A stretch of DNA of 64,000 nt from Vibrio panuliri. Its GTDB lineage: Bacteria > Pseudomonadota > Gammaproteobacteria > Enterobacterales > Vibrionaceae. The DNA lies in the NCBI RefSeq assembly GCF_009938205.1, contig NZ_AP019655.1, positions 186,001 to 250,000 on the forward strand. The letters run 5' to 3'. The notes under the pieces were generated by a model that was not told where the DNA came from, made no database searches, and saw only the letters and a program-made list of their open reading frames with translations. Positions 43,932 to 52,677 of this stretch are shown here, in pieces; within the stretch, counting starts at the first letter, position 1; the number at the start of each line of letters is the position of its first letter. The position numbers and the translations under genes were made by a program.

Positions 43932-43991
43932 TATGTGTACCTTTTCCTTTTCAGTTGGTGATATTTAGTTTGATGTTAGGTTGAGCAATTA

Positions 43992-44159
43992 TTATTTGTT
44001 GATTACGTTTTCAATTTGCTTAGCAGACATACCGAAGCTGATAGCGCCAGATGCGATGCTTTTTACTGCTTTCTCTGCTGGAACGTTTGCTGTCATTGAG
44101 TGAGCAGCGAATGCTGATACAGAGAAGATAGATAGTGCGATGATGAATGCGTTTTTCAT
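43992..44159 (-). CDS. Small exported protein, copy 4 of a five-gene family
   Basis: 55 residues: signal peptide MKNAFIIALSIFSVSAFAAHS, mature part MTANVPAEKAVKSIASGAIS followed by FGMSAKQIENVINK. Ribosome site AAAAGGAAAA. Short frame, supported by the paralogues. Confidence 0.85.
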   Translation of the reverse strand: MKNAFIIALSIFSVSAFAAHSMTANVPAEKAVKSIASGAISFGMSAKQIENVINK

Positions 44160-44213
44160 GTTGTTTTCCTTTTGGTTAAGTTACGTTTACGTTGTTGAGC
44201 TGACTTTCTTTTA

Positions 44214-44399
44214 TTATTTAACTGCGTTTTCAATTTGGTTTGCGTTCATGCCGAAGCTGATAGCGCCATTGCCAATTGCTTTGATAACTTGTTCAGTTTT
44301 TTGAGCTTGGCCGTTCATGTCGTTGTGAGAAAATGCTGCGTGTGCTGCAAATGCTGAAACAGATAGAACAGACAATGCGATAACTAGTGCTTTTTTCAT
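44214..44399 (-). CDS. Small exported protein, copy 5 (first gene) of a five-gene family
   Basis: 61 residues: signal peptide MKKALVIALSVLSVSAFAAHA, linker FSHNDMNGQAQKT and the conserved end EQVIKAIGNGAISFGMNANQIENAVK. Promoter-proximal copy; ribosome site GAGGATC. A GGGGCTTGCCCC hairpin lies in its leader near 44432-44443. The five copies share exported small size and a C-terminal helix motif, with no Cys; no function can be assigned. Confidence 0.86.
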   Translation of the reverse strand: MKKALVIALSVLSVSAFAAHAAFSHNDMNGQAQKTEQVIKAIGNGAISFGMNANQIENAVK

Positions 44400-44587
44400 A
44401 ATTTGATCCTCTTCATATTTATTTTTGTTTTGGGGCTTGCCCCTCTCGATGAAGTGAATATTAATGAGACATTGCTCACGTTTACAGGAAATCTGGACTT
44501 TCCATTTTGGAAATTACCGTGCTTGAGTTCACAAAACAATCAATAAGCTGATTATTTGCGCGGGTTGACTTTTATACAAACGGTGAT

Positions 44588-44625
44588 GAAAAAAAGCGCC
44601 TTGTACAAAAGTACAAAGCGCTTAT
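44588..44625 (-). terminator. Terminator of the LysR gene
   Basis: AAGCGCCTTGTAC and GTACAAAGCGCTT form a stem with one bulge around 44594-44623; on the minus strand it is followed by seven T. It separates the LysR gene from the small-protein array. Confidence 0.88.
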
Positions 44626-44656
44626 TGTGAGTCATTATAATTTTAATTAAATAAAA

Positions 44657-45538
44657 TCAATCAGATAGCTCGCTAAGAACTCGTTCGCCTACACTGTATA
44701 ACCATGATTTTTGTGGGTCATTTTGCTTCGCTCTGTGATAGCTCATTACGCAGTGAAGGTTCAAATTTGTGAGCGGAAGCCCAATCGCTCGACAGTTTTT
44801 TGGGATAACACGCGACATTGTAAAAGAGAAATGATCCGAGTTAGTGACGATATTTTCTATCGTCAAGGTGTTCTCTACTTCCACATCTGCAGTGATGCGA
44901 TGACCTAGACTTGCGAGTCGCTCAAATAGTGGGTAGCGGACATCATGCCAGCCAGGGTTACGGGTGATCACAAAAGGGAACTGTTTCAGTTCTTCAAAGC
45001 TTTGTGCCGGATGGTCATTGCGTACATAAAATGCCGGCGAGATATGACACAGTGCGCGTTGATGGATCACTTGAGGTAAGGTTTCGTCATAAATCCCAAA
45101 CAGTACCGAGTTTTCCCCTTCGATTAAACGGGTTCGGGCTTCTAAGTTCCATTGACGCATTGAAAACTTGGCGTGGGGCGCTTCTTTGCGCAGTGCTAAA
45201 TAGAGCTTGTCACCAAAGTTATCCCAAAACAGTGCGTGACCATACAGTATGATTTCTTGTTTTAGTGTTTGCGGGTCGAAGTCAGTATGTTGAATTGAGT
45301 CAAACGTCGAAAGGATATTTTCAAAATGATCAATGTTTGTCTCAATAAAAGTGGTGGGTTCAAAGCCATTGCGGGTTTGAACAAAAAGAGGATCTTCAAA
45401 ATGCACTTTGAGCTTCGATAAAATTTTACTTACCGCACTCGATGTTTTTCCTAGGGCGTCCGCCACCAACTTGACGTTTCGCAACTCATGCATCTTTACT
45501 AAGACAAAAATACTCTGAATATCTAAATTGTTTCCCAT
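44657..45538 (-). CDS. LysR-family transcriptional regulator
   Basis: 293 residues: winged helix-turn-helix (DIQSIFVLVKMHELRNVKLVADALGKTSSAVSKILSKLKVHFEDPLFVQ, about 5-55) and a periplasmic-binding-protein-like effector domain. Substrate and targets are unknown. Located just upstream of the small exported protein array, but with its own terminator, so any control of the array would be in trans. Confidence 0.9.
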   Translation of the reverse strand: MGNNLDIQSIFVLVKMHELRNVKLVADALGKTSSAVSKILSKLKVHFEDPLFVQTRNGFEPTTFIETNIDHFENILSTFDSIQHTDFDPQTLKQEIILYGHALFWDNFGDKLYLALRKEAPHAKFSMRQWNLEARTRLIEGENSVLFGIYDETLPQVIHQRALCHISPAFYVRNDHPAQSFEELKQFPFVITRNPGWHDVRYPLFERLASLGHRITADVEVENTLTIENIVTNSDHFSFTMSRVIPKNCRAIGLPLTNLNLHCVMSYHRAKQNDPQKSWLYSVGERVLSELSD

Positions 45539-45672
45539 ACTTACCGCTCTGAATCAATTTAACCTGTGCGAAATATAAAGAGTTTTGCCACCAAAACTCA
45601 ATGATCTAGATTCGAAAAAATTGAGAGAAGCTTAACAAACTAGCTAAGTGATCGGTGGCATAAGGGTGTTAA

Positions 45673-45706
45673 AAACCACCGACGAGCAGATTTTCGTCAG
45701 TGGTTA
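45673..45706 (-). terminator. Terminator of the CatB-type gene
   Basis: AACCACCGACGA and TCGTCAGTGGTT pair with one mismatch; T-rich sequence follows on the minus strand. It starts about 10 bases past the stop codon. Confidence 0.8.
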
Positions 45707-45714
45707 AGAGTCGA

Positions 45715-46347
45715 TTAAGCAGGCAACTGGTTTAACCAAAGCTGATGTAAGCCTTGAATGTCTTTACTGCACAGCAAAGGCATCGCTTGCTTAATTAATT
45801 CATCGGGCCAGTTCCACCACTGCATAGCGAGTAGCATGGTGATTTCTGCCTGTTCAAAGCGATAACGAATGTGTTTGGCTGGATTCGACGCAACGATTGA
45901 GTATGGCTCGACATCTTTGGTTACCAGCGCACGAGAGGCAATTACGGCTCCATCACCAATTTTGACGCCGGGCATAATCATCGCTTCAGAGCCAATCCAG
46001 ACATCGTTGCCAATAATCGTGTCCCCAGCCCGTTCGAAGGCATCATTTGCGCCTGCAAAGAGCGGGTTATCCTGATAAAAAAATGGAAATGTTGTTGCCC
46101 AGTCATGACGGTGCCCTTGATTGCCAGCCATGATAAACGCAGCGCCAGAGCCAATAGAGCAGTAGCTGCCAATAATGAGCTTATCCACATCATCACGATC
46201 AGGCATTAGGTAGCGAGCACAATCATCAAAACTGTGCTGGTGGTAGTAACCAGAGTAGTAACTGTGCTTACCAACAATAATGTTGGGATTGGTAATTTGA
46301 TCTTGAATCGGCTTGCCAGCGAACGGGCTATCAAAGTAATTAGTCAT
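45715..46347 (-). CDS. catB: CatB-type xenobiotic (chloramphenicol) O-acetyltransferase
   Basis: 210 residues, left-handed beta-helix hexapeptide fold. [14 protein letters not shown] at the start, the catalytic His in [10 protein letters not shown], and [54 protein letters not shown] are typical CatB. Such genes are common on Vibrio chromosomes and may or may not confer resistance. No attC site or integron context is present, so it is a chromosomal gene rather than a cassette. Confidence 0.92.
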   Translation of the reverse strand: MTNYFDSPFAGKPIQDQITNPNIIVGKHSYYSGYYHQHSFDDCARYLMPDRDDVDKLIIGSYCSIGSGAAFIMAGNQGHRHDWATTFPFFYQDNPLFAGANDAFERAGDTIIGNDVWIGSEAMIMPGVKIGDGAVIASRALVTKDVEPYSIVASNPAKHIRYRFEQAEITMLLAMQWWNWPDELIKQAMPLLCSKDIQGLHQLWLNQLPA

Positions 46348-46536
46348 GGTGATCTCTTAGTTCTATTAGTTGTGATCGGGTGTTGAACTGGATTATATAC
46401 CCAAAAGGTTTGAAAGCGCAGAGTCTGGTTTATCATGGGGATCAAATAGCCAACGGCGCTCAGTCGAGAGGAGTGTTGTGAAGGGAGGGGGCGCGATCTT
46501 GCCAAAGAATTTGAACCGACCGCGCCGCAGTGGAAA

Positions 46537-47637
46537 CTAATCGAGGGATTTTTTAAAGCGTTTTGAAGCGACAATTAAGCCAAATACTGTAAAACCAGCG
46601 AGCCACGCCGTATCGCGCCACAAGTCGATTAAATCAGCACCCCGCAAGACAATACCGCGAATTAAGCGCATAAAGTGGGTGGCTGGCAACACTTCCGATA
46701 TCCATTGTGCTGCAACGGGCATCGCTTCATAAGGAAACATAAAACCAGACAACAAGATTGAAGGTAGCAAAATAAAGACCGTCATTTGCATCGCTTGCAA
46801 CTGGGTACTGGCAATGGTTGAGATGACCAGACCAAGAGTTAAACTGGCAGAAATAAACAGCAAGGTGCCCAGTAGAATTTGGCTTAATGCGCCATTTATC
46901 GGTACGCCGAATATAAAATGCCCCAAGCCTAGAATGATCCCAACTTGGATCAAGCCGACAAAAATGTAGGGTACAATTTTCGCCACCATCAGCTCTATCG
47001 AGTGGATAGGGGTGGTAATCAATAACTCAAGATTGCCTCGTTCCCGTTCTCGTACAATGGCGGCGCTGGTAAATAGGATCATGGTCATGGTTAATATCAC
47101 TCCAAGTAGGCCAGGGACGATATTGACCGCTGAGCGCTGGCTTGGGTTGTAAAACAGCGCAACTTCGAAGGTTTTATGCACTTGAGGTTTGATTTCAAAA
47201 TCAAAATCAGTCAGCGGCATGCTTTGCAAACCGAGGATAGCAGCACTGATCATCGTATCTGAGCCATCAACGATCCATTGCCCTAACTCGCGCCCTTGCA
47301 CCATTCGTTGAGTTAAGTCTGGCGGTAAGATCAACGCAGCTCTAACGCTACCATCTTGGATGGCTTGTTCGGCTTGTTGTGGCGTTGCGAAACGTTGTTT
47401 GATCTCCACGACTTGAGTGACACGAACTGACTCTGTTAACACGCGGCCAGCGGCACTTTGGCTTTGGTCAACAACGGCGATAGGGATATTACGTACATCA
47501 GTATTGATCGCGAATCCAAACAATAGCAGTTGGATAAGCGGGATCATTACCACCATACCAAATGTGATGCGATCACGTGAAAGTTGGCGAATCTCTTTCA
47601 ACATTACCGCTTTCATTCGCACAAAACCGAGGATCAT
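46537..47637 (-). CDS. ABC-2 type permease, YhhJ/YbhR-like
   Basis: 366 residues: an N-terminal helix (TFGMVVMIPLIQLLLFGFAINTDVRNIPIAVVDQSQS), a large periplasmic domain and five C-terminal helices with ERERGNLELLITTPI, the ABC-2 signature. Start overlaps the ATPase gene stop by 4 bases (ATGA). Forms an exporter with the two upstream genes; drug or hydrophobic compound efflux is the family role. Confidence 0.91.
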   Translation of the reverse strand: MILGFVRMKAVMLKEIRQLSRDRITFGMVVMIPLIQLLLFGFAINTDVRNIPIAVVDQSQSAAGRVLTESVRVTQVVEIKQRFATPQQAEQAIQDGSVRAALILPPDLTQRMVQGRELGQWIVDGSDTMISAAILGLQSMPLTDFDFEIKPQVHKTFEVALFYNPSQRSAVNIVPGLLGVILTMTMILFTSAAIVRERERGNLELLITTPIHSIELMVAKIVPYIFVGLIQVGIILGLGHFIFGVPINGALSQILLGTLLFISASLTLGLVISTIASTQLQAMQMTVFILLPSILLSGFMFPYEAMPVAAQWISEVLPATHFMRLIRGIVLRGADLIDLWRDTAWLAGFTVFGLIVASKRFKKSLD

Positions 47638-48560
47638 TGGCGGCCCTCCCCAGTGACTGTGACAAACACATCCTCTAAGCTTGGACGAGCGAGGTTCATC
47701 TCAGCGTTAGCCAGTTGCGGAAACTCGTTAGCCAGCCATTGTATTGGCTGATCGATGTGGGCGTGGATCAATACTCGCAGGCGAACACCGAGTTGGGCTG
47801 CCGAACGAACTTGTGGTCTTTGCACCAACATTTCCTTTAACGTTCGCAATCCTGGCGCTTTAATTTCCACAACATTGACTCCCATTTCTGCCATCAAACG
47901 TTCTGGCTCACCATCAGCACGGATCAAGCCCGACTCCATAATCGCTAGACGATGACAACGTTCCGCCTCATCCATATAGTGGGAGGTGACTAAAATTGTG
48001 GTGCCTTGATCGCTGAGATCAAATAGCTGTTCCCAGAACTCGCGGCGGTTTTCAGGATCCACTGCGGAGGTGGGTTCATCTAGAAACAGAAGCTCTGGTT
48101 TGTGCATGGTGGCTGCGGCCAGCGATAGGCGTTGCTTTTGTCCGCCACTCATACCGCTAACCCGCTGCTTGCGGCGCTGATCTAACCCATAAACGCCAAG
48201 CTGATGATTGATGCGAGCGTGTAGGGCTTGATTGGGCATACCAAAGATCTGGCCGATAAACTGCAGGTTCTCTTCAACGGTGAGATCATCATACAGCGAG
48301 AACTTTTGCGTCATATAGCCGATCTTAAGTCGCAGTAACTCTGACTGCTTGGGGATTTGCAGGCCCAGAACATCCACTTTACCTGAGGTTGGGCTTAGCA
48401 GGCCGGTGAGCACGCGAATTGTGGTGGACTTTCCACAGCCATTAGGACCAAGAAATCCATAAATACTGCCTTTAGGTACATTGAGGTTAATACCTTCTAT
48501 CGCGGTAAAGTCACCGAATTTTTTCACCACATTGCTGGCTTGAATTGCAAACTCTGACAT
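47634..48560 (-). CDS. ABC transporter ATPase
   Basis: 308 residues, one ATPase domain: Walker A GPNGCGKST, signature MSGGQKQRLSLA, Walker B LLFLDEPTSAVDP and switch His in VTSHYMDEAERC, then a C-terminal extension. E. coli YbhF and YhhH relatives are often duplicated ATPases; this is a single domain, so it would dimerise. 2 nt after the HlyD-like gene and overlapping the permease. Confidence 0.92.
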   Translation of the reverse strand: MSEFAIQASNVVKKFGDFTAIEGINLNVPKGSIYGFLGPNGCGKSTTIRVLTGLLSPTSGKVDVLGLQIPKQSELLRLKIGYMTQKFSLYDDLTVEENLQFIGQIFGMPNQALHARINHQLGVYGLDQRRKQRVSGMSGGQKQRLSLAAATMHKPELLFLDEPTSAVDPENRREFWEQLFDLSDQGTTILVTSHYMDEAERCHRLAIMESGLIRADGEPERLMAEMGVNVVEIKAPGLRTLKEMLVQRPQVRSAAQLGVRLRVLIHAHIDQPIQWLANEFPQLANAEMNLARPSLEDVFVTVTGEGRQ

Positions 48561-48562
48561 GG

Positions 48563-49513
48563 CTATTCCCCGCTCAAGTCAACTTGTGCCGCGATTCCGG
48601 AAGGCAATGCGACAGCTGCTTCCGTTAAATCCACCTCTGCGAGGTACATAAGACGTGAGCGTTCTTCTTCTGTCAGTGCGTAATAAGGTGTAAATGATGG
48701 TTCAGTTGAAACCCAGCGAACATGCCCATCAAACGCTTGTTCAACGCCATCCACATAAACTTTTACCTGTTTACCCGCAGTAAAGCTGACACGATAGTTC
48801 GCAGGCACATAGACTCGTGCATAAGGCACTTGACTCGCTTGCACCACAGCAACAATGCCGTTGACTGGAACACGCTCACCTAAGTTGTAAGGCAAGTTAT
48901 CTAGCACACCATCTCGAGTGGCAACAATTGTCAGTTCATCCAGCTTTTGCTGTTGCAAAGCGACATCTGCTTGAGCGGCGGCGAGTGCCGCTCTAGCTTG
49001 TTCAATATCTTCAGGGCGAGAGCCGGCGGTGAGTTTGCTGAACTCTTCATTAGCAGAATCCAGTTCGGCACGAGCTGAGTCACGTGCGGCTAATGCGGAG
49101 TCTTTCTCTGACTGGCTGATCAGTTTTTTCGCAACCAGTTCTGCTTTGCGTTGATAGTTTTTTTGTGCTTCAGTGAGTTGTGCTTGGCTACGAACGACAC
49201 GAGCCTGCGCTGCAGCAATATCCTCAGGGCGTTCACCATTGGTCAGTTTTAAAAGGTAAGCGTCGGCCTTGGCTTGTTCGGCAATGGCATGCGCGAGCAG
49301 CGCTTGTTGATTTTTATTGTCAAGACGGACGAGAACGTCTCCTTTACCGACAATACTGCCTTCTTTGATCGGCAGTTCACGAATAATTTCATTTGCAGTT
49401 GCAGAGAAGGTCACGCGATCGCGTTCCAATGTGCCCAGAGCCTTCTCCTTTTCTATTGGAGTGCAAGCGGCGAGTGTGATGAGTAGTAGGGTGCTTAATA
49501 GGTATTTTTTCAT
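48563..49513 (-). CDS. HlyD-family periplasmic adaptor lipoprotein, YbhG/YhiI-like
   Basis: 316 residues. Lipobox LAAC at residues 14-17, so the protein is anchored by a lipidated Cys. Then a lipoyl half (IREL...VGKGDVLVRLDNKNQ), a coiled-coil hairpin (about 75-200, with two AQAR-type repeats containing RPEDI) and a beta-barrel (VYVPANYRVSFTAGKQVKVYVDGVEQAFDGHV). First gene of the three-gene exporter operon. Confidence 0.92.
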   Translation of the reverse strand: MKKYLLSTLLLITLAACTPIEKEKALGTLERDRVTFSATANEIIRELPIKEGSIVGKGDVLVRLDNKNQQALLAHAIAEQAKADAYLLKLTNGERPEDIAAAQARVVRSQAQLTEAQKNYQRKAELVAKKLISQSEKDSALAARDSARAELDSANEEFSKLTAGSRPEDIEQARAALAAAQADVALQQQKLDELTIVATRDGVLDNLPYNLGERVPVNGIVAVVQASQVPYARVYVPANYRVSFTAGKQVKVYVDGVEQAFDGHVRWVSTEPSFTPYYALTEEERSRLMYLAEVDLTEAAVALPSGIAAQVDLSGE

Positions 49514-49663
49514 GCACTTAGTCTCTTAGTCACTTGGGTATATAGTGCAGCTTAGTTGAAAACTATCGCTGGTGATGTGATCGTATGTATAGAGTAGTGC
49601 TTTTAGTAACGTTAAGAAAAGTCACATAATTCCCCATATATTCATCAAATGATGAATATACTT
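49514..49663. other. Upstream region of the HlyD/ABC-2 operon
   Basis: 150 bases before the repeat array. It contains the inverted repeat TTCATC/GATGAA near 49641-49656 and must include the operon promoter. Nothing else recognised. Confidence 0.4.
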
Positions 49664-50065
49664 AAGCTAAGTCGCTTTTGGAGAGGTGGGTCAATTTAGA
49701 ACATTTGCTGCTCTAGTATTGTTATTCACTCGTTGTCAAACGTTGTTGCTCCTCCAATCCCATTGCTGTCATTCCTCCGATCCTAATACTGTCATTCCCT
49801 TGAAGAAGGGAATCTCGCTCTTAGCTTATGTTCGTAGTGGTTTCAATGACTGGGCATTTTAGTCAGACAGGTCGATATGTCCCGCTTAAAAGTTTGGTGC
49901 TTTTCTGTGAGCTTTATGCATGCGGTCCAGTTACTCTTTGCCTTGCCAAAGAGTAACCAGAAAGGCGTTCTTGTTTCTTTGACGCTATTCGGCCGGTTTT
50001 AGGTGTTCCCGACACCGAAAACCTAAAAATTCGTCCTGAATTTTTGCCTAGAGTATTGGTCACTC
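49664..50065. repeat. Tandem 380-bp repeat, unit 1 (402 bp, with a 22-bp internal insertion)
   Basis: Begins AAGCTAAGTCG and is repeated at 50066 and 50446. Contains three hairpins: ATTCCCTTGAAGAAGGGAAT (49794-49813), GTTACTCTTTG/CAAAGAGTAAC (49930-49957) and GGTTTTAGGTGT/ACACCGAAAACC (49995-50023). Relative to the other copies it has an extra 22 bases near 49749-49790 that duplicate the adjoining 'tcctccgatcc' segment. No open frame spans it. Confidence 0.9.
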
Positions 50066-50445
50066 AAGCTAAGTCGTTTTTGGACAAGGTGGCTCAGTTT
50101 ATAACGCTTGCTGCTCTAGTATTTATGTTCACGCTTCGTCAAACGTTGTCATTTCTCCGATCCTATTACTGTCATTCCCTTGAAGAAGGGAATCTCGCTC
50201 TTGGTTTATGTTCGTAGTGGTTTTAGTGATTGGGCATTTTAGTCAGACAGGTCGGTATGTCCCGCTTAAAAGTTTGCTGCTTTTCTGTGAGCTTTGTGCA
50301 AGCGGTCCAGTTACTCTTTGTCTTGCCAAAGAGTAACCAGAAAGGCGTTCTTGTTTCTTTGACGCTATTCGGCCGGTTTTAGGTGTTCCCGACACCGAAA
50401 ACCTAAAAATTCGTCCTGAATTTTTGCCTAGAGTATTGGTCACTC
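50066..50445. repeat. Tandem 380-bp repeat, unit 2
   Basis: Exactly 380 bases from the start of this unit to the next (shared markers at 50171 and 50304 recur 379-380 bases later). Carries all three hairpins. High identity to unit 3 over nearly its full length. Confidence 0.9.
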
Positions 50446-50745
50446 AAGCTAAGTCGTTTTTGGACAAGGTGGCTCAGTTTAAAACATTTGCGATCTAGTA
50501 TTGATGTTCACGCTTCGTCAAACGTTGTTATTCCTCCGATCCTATTACTGTCATTCCCTTGAAGAAGGGAATCTCGCTCTTAGCTTATGTTCGTAGTGGT
50601 TTTAGTGATTGGGCATTTTAGTCGGACAGGTCGATATGTCCCGCTTAAAAGTTTTGGTGCTTTTCTGTGCGCTTTGTGCAAGCGGTCCAGTTACTCTTTG
50701 CCTTGCCAAAGAGTAACCAGAAAGGCGTTTTTTGATTCTATGGAG
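50446..50745. repeat. Tandem 380-bp repeat, unit 3 (truncated at fumC)
   Basis: Matches unit 2 up to about 50730, then diverges and runs into the end of fumC. It keeps the first two hairpins and loses the third. The bases GCTATTCGGC at 50745-50754 occur in the repeat and also include the fumC stop codon, so the boundary falls inside the fumC 3' end. Confidence 0.85.
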
Positions 50746-52131
50746 CTATTCGGCTAAGCCGCCTTGGGTGAGTTTGGTTGGGTCAAGCAAGCGTTCAAGC
50801 GTCTCTCTATCTAAATCGGTTTCTCTATCGGCTACGTCGATAATGGCTTTGCCTTCCGCGTAGGCTTTTTTGGCGATATCAGCTGCTTTGAGGTAACCAA
50901 TAACTGGGTTGAGCGCAGTGACCAGAATTGGGTTCTTGTCTAACGCTTGCTTAAGGTTATCCTCACGTACGGTGAAAGTTTCAATCGCTTTGTCAGCCAA
51001 TGCCGTCGCACTGTTGGCAAGCAATTCAATGCTTTCTAGTACATTGTGCGCGACTACGGGCAACATCACATTAAGTTGGAAGTTCCCTGATTGTCCCGCC
51101 ACCGTGATTGTGGCGTCGTTGCCAATCACTTGCGCTGCTGCCATCGCAGCGGCTTCGGGAATCACTGGGTTGACTTTACCAGGCATGATCGAAGATCCAG
51201 GTTGCAAACCCTGAAGTTCAATTTCCCCCAATCCGGCCAGAGGGCCTGAATTCATCCAGCGCAGATCATTAGAGATTTTCATTATCGCTACAGCGGCAGT
51301 TTTAAGAGATCCAGACAGTGCCACAACGGCATCTTGACTGCTGAGACTAAAAAAGAAATTAGGGCTGGCAGTAAACTCACTTCGAGTGGTTTGAGTGAGG
51401 TTATCTGCAAAGGCACTGGCAAAGCGAGGGTCAGCGTTGATGCCGGTACCGACAGCCGTTCCTCCTTGCGCCAACGCTCTCACCTCTTTGAGTTGCTGCT
51501 CAATAGCTTGTTTGGCATGTTCAATTTGATATTGCCAACCGCCTAGCTCTTGATCAAAAGAAATCGGCATTGCATCCATAAGGTGGGTGCGGCCAGTTTT
51601 AATACTAGAGCCGATCTGCTGACGTTTATCTTCAAGACGGTCGATAAGGTGTTGCAACGAGGGAAGTAGGTGATTTTCAATTGAGAGTACGGCGCTAATT
51701 TGAATCGCTGTGGGAACCACATCATTACTGCTTTGCCCCATATTGACGTGGTCGTTCGGGCTAACAGAGGCGCCTAGTTGAACGCTCGCCAAGGTGGCGA
51801 TGACTTCGTTGGCGTTCATATTAGAGCTTGTTCCAGAACCTGTTTGGAATACATCAATGGGAAAATGTTCTAGATGATTTCCGTCAATAATGGTTTGCGC
51901 GGCGTCGGCGATAGCAGTGGCAATGTCACCTTCAAGTAAGCCAAGTTGTGCATTGGTGATCGCTGCTGTTTGCTTAATGTGGGCGAGTGCTTGAACAAAC
52001 GCGACAGGCATTTTATGTTGGCTAAAGTGAAAATTATCGACGGCACGTTGGGTTTGGGCTTGGTATAACGCAAAGGCGGGTACTTTCACTTCTCCCATGC
52101 TGTCCTTTTCGATGCGAAATTGCTGTGTCAT
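50746..52131 (-). CDS. fumC: Class II (iron-independent) fumarase
   Basis: 461 residues, superfamily signature GSSIMPGKVNPVIPEA at about 313-328 and fumarase blocks TGSGTSSNMNANEVIA, GRTHLMDAMPI, GGTAVGTGINADPRFA. Interconverts fumarate and malate without an iron-sulfur cluster. Second gene behind a Fur box, 14 nt after a FagA-like gene; this is the classic iron-starvation arrangement in which FumC replaces Fe-S fumarases. The stop codon lies at the edge of a repeat array. Confidence 0.96.
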   Translation of the reverse strand: MTQQFRIEKDSMGEVKVPAFALYQAQTQRAVDNFHFSQHKMPVAFVQALAHIKQTAAITNAQLGLLEGDIATAIADAAQTIIDGNHLEHFPIDVFQTGSGTSSNMNANEVIATLASVQLGASVSPNDHVNMGQSSNDVVPTAIQISAVLSIENHLLPSLQHLIDRLEDKRQQIGSSIKTGRTHLMDAMPISFDQELGGWQYQIEHAKQAIEQQLKEVRALAQGGTAVGTGINADPRFASAFADNLTQTTRSEFTASPNFFFSLSSQDAVVALSGSLKTAAVAIMKISNDLRWMNSGPLAGLGEIELQGLQPGSSIMPGKVNPVIPEAAAMAAAQVIGNDATITVAGQSGNFQLNVMLPVVAHNVLESIELLANSATALADKAIETFTVREDNLKQALDKNPILVTALNPVIGYLKAADIAKKAYAEGKAIIDVADRETDLDRETLERLLDPTKLTQGGLAE

Positions 52132-52145
52132 GTCAGATCCTTTTG

Positions 52146-52526
52146 TTAGTCATGTGGTGCTTGAATACACCTTAGTTGTTGTTGTAAAGAAAGAAATTTT
52201 ACGTCGCCATCTTCCCACTGGTAGTAATAGCGTTTGAGGCACAAAAGAGGGGTATGAATGGAATCAAGACAGACTCGACGAAAGATTCGGCTATGTTTTG
52301 GGTTTTGAATCGCTTCCAGCATGTGGAAGTACAAGCGGCGCAGATAGAGTTCGCACAGAAGGATACTTTCGTACTCCGAACCTTCTTCGTAGTAGGAGGC
52401 GAGTGTCATTGACCAATGAATATAGTCTTGAATAATATCGGGTTCAAAGCCATCGGGAGCTTGATGCTGAACAAAACGATCTTGAGCTTTGAAGTATGCG
52501 TTGTATACCGGCTGTAATGGATCCAT
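52146..52526 (-). CDS. FagA-like protein of the Fur-regulated fumC operon
   Basis: 126 residues, all-helical, with many Tyr, Leu and acidic residues and few motifs (LLCELYLRRLYFHMLEAIQ, LLCLKRYYYQWEDGDVKFLSLQQQL). Its place between a Fur box and fumC parallels fagA in the Pseudomonas fagA-fumC-sodA operon, so I take it as that family or an analogue. Function unknown. The family link is inferred from context. Confidence 0.65.
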   Translation of the reverse strand: MDPLQPVYNAYFKAQDRFVQHQAPDGFEPDIIQDYIHWSMTLASYYEEGSEYESILLCELYLRRLYFHMLEAIQNPKHSRIFRRVCLDSIHTPLLCLKRYYYQWEDGDVKFLSLQQQLRCIQAPHD

Positions 52527-52544
52527 AATTTCCTCTTTTGTGTT

Positions 52545-52563
52545 AATGATAATTATTATCAGT
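52545..52563. promoter_or_regulatory. Fur box
   Basis: TGATAATTATTATCA at 52547-52561 is an exact 7-1-7 inverted repeat matching the Fur half site TGATAAT. It lies 20 bases upstream of the FagA-like start codon and should repress the operon when iron is plentiful. Confidence 0.9.
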
Positions 52564-52677
52564 TAATTCAAAGAGTGCAACCATAAGAAGTTTGGGGGTT
52601 TGCGTATGCTTGCAAATCAAAATTGCCCTGAAAGATTTTCAACCTATATCAGGGCGAATAAAATCTTGGTCACTAAG

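Noticed and set aside
45715..46347. Integron cassette for catB
   Set aside because: No attC flanks; gene has its own terminator and ordinary surroundings.
49664..50745. CRISPR array or integron attC (VCR) sites
   Set aside because: Units of 380 bp without short spacers and lacking the GCC...GTTA core of Vibrio attC sites; called tandem repeats instead.
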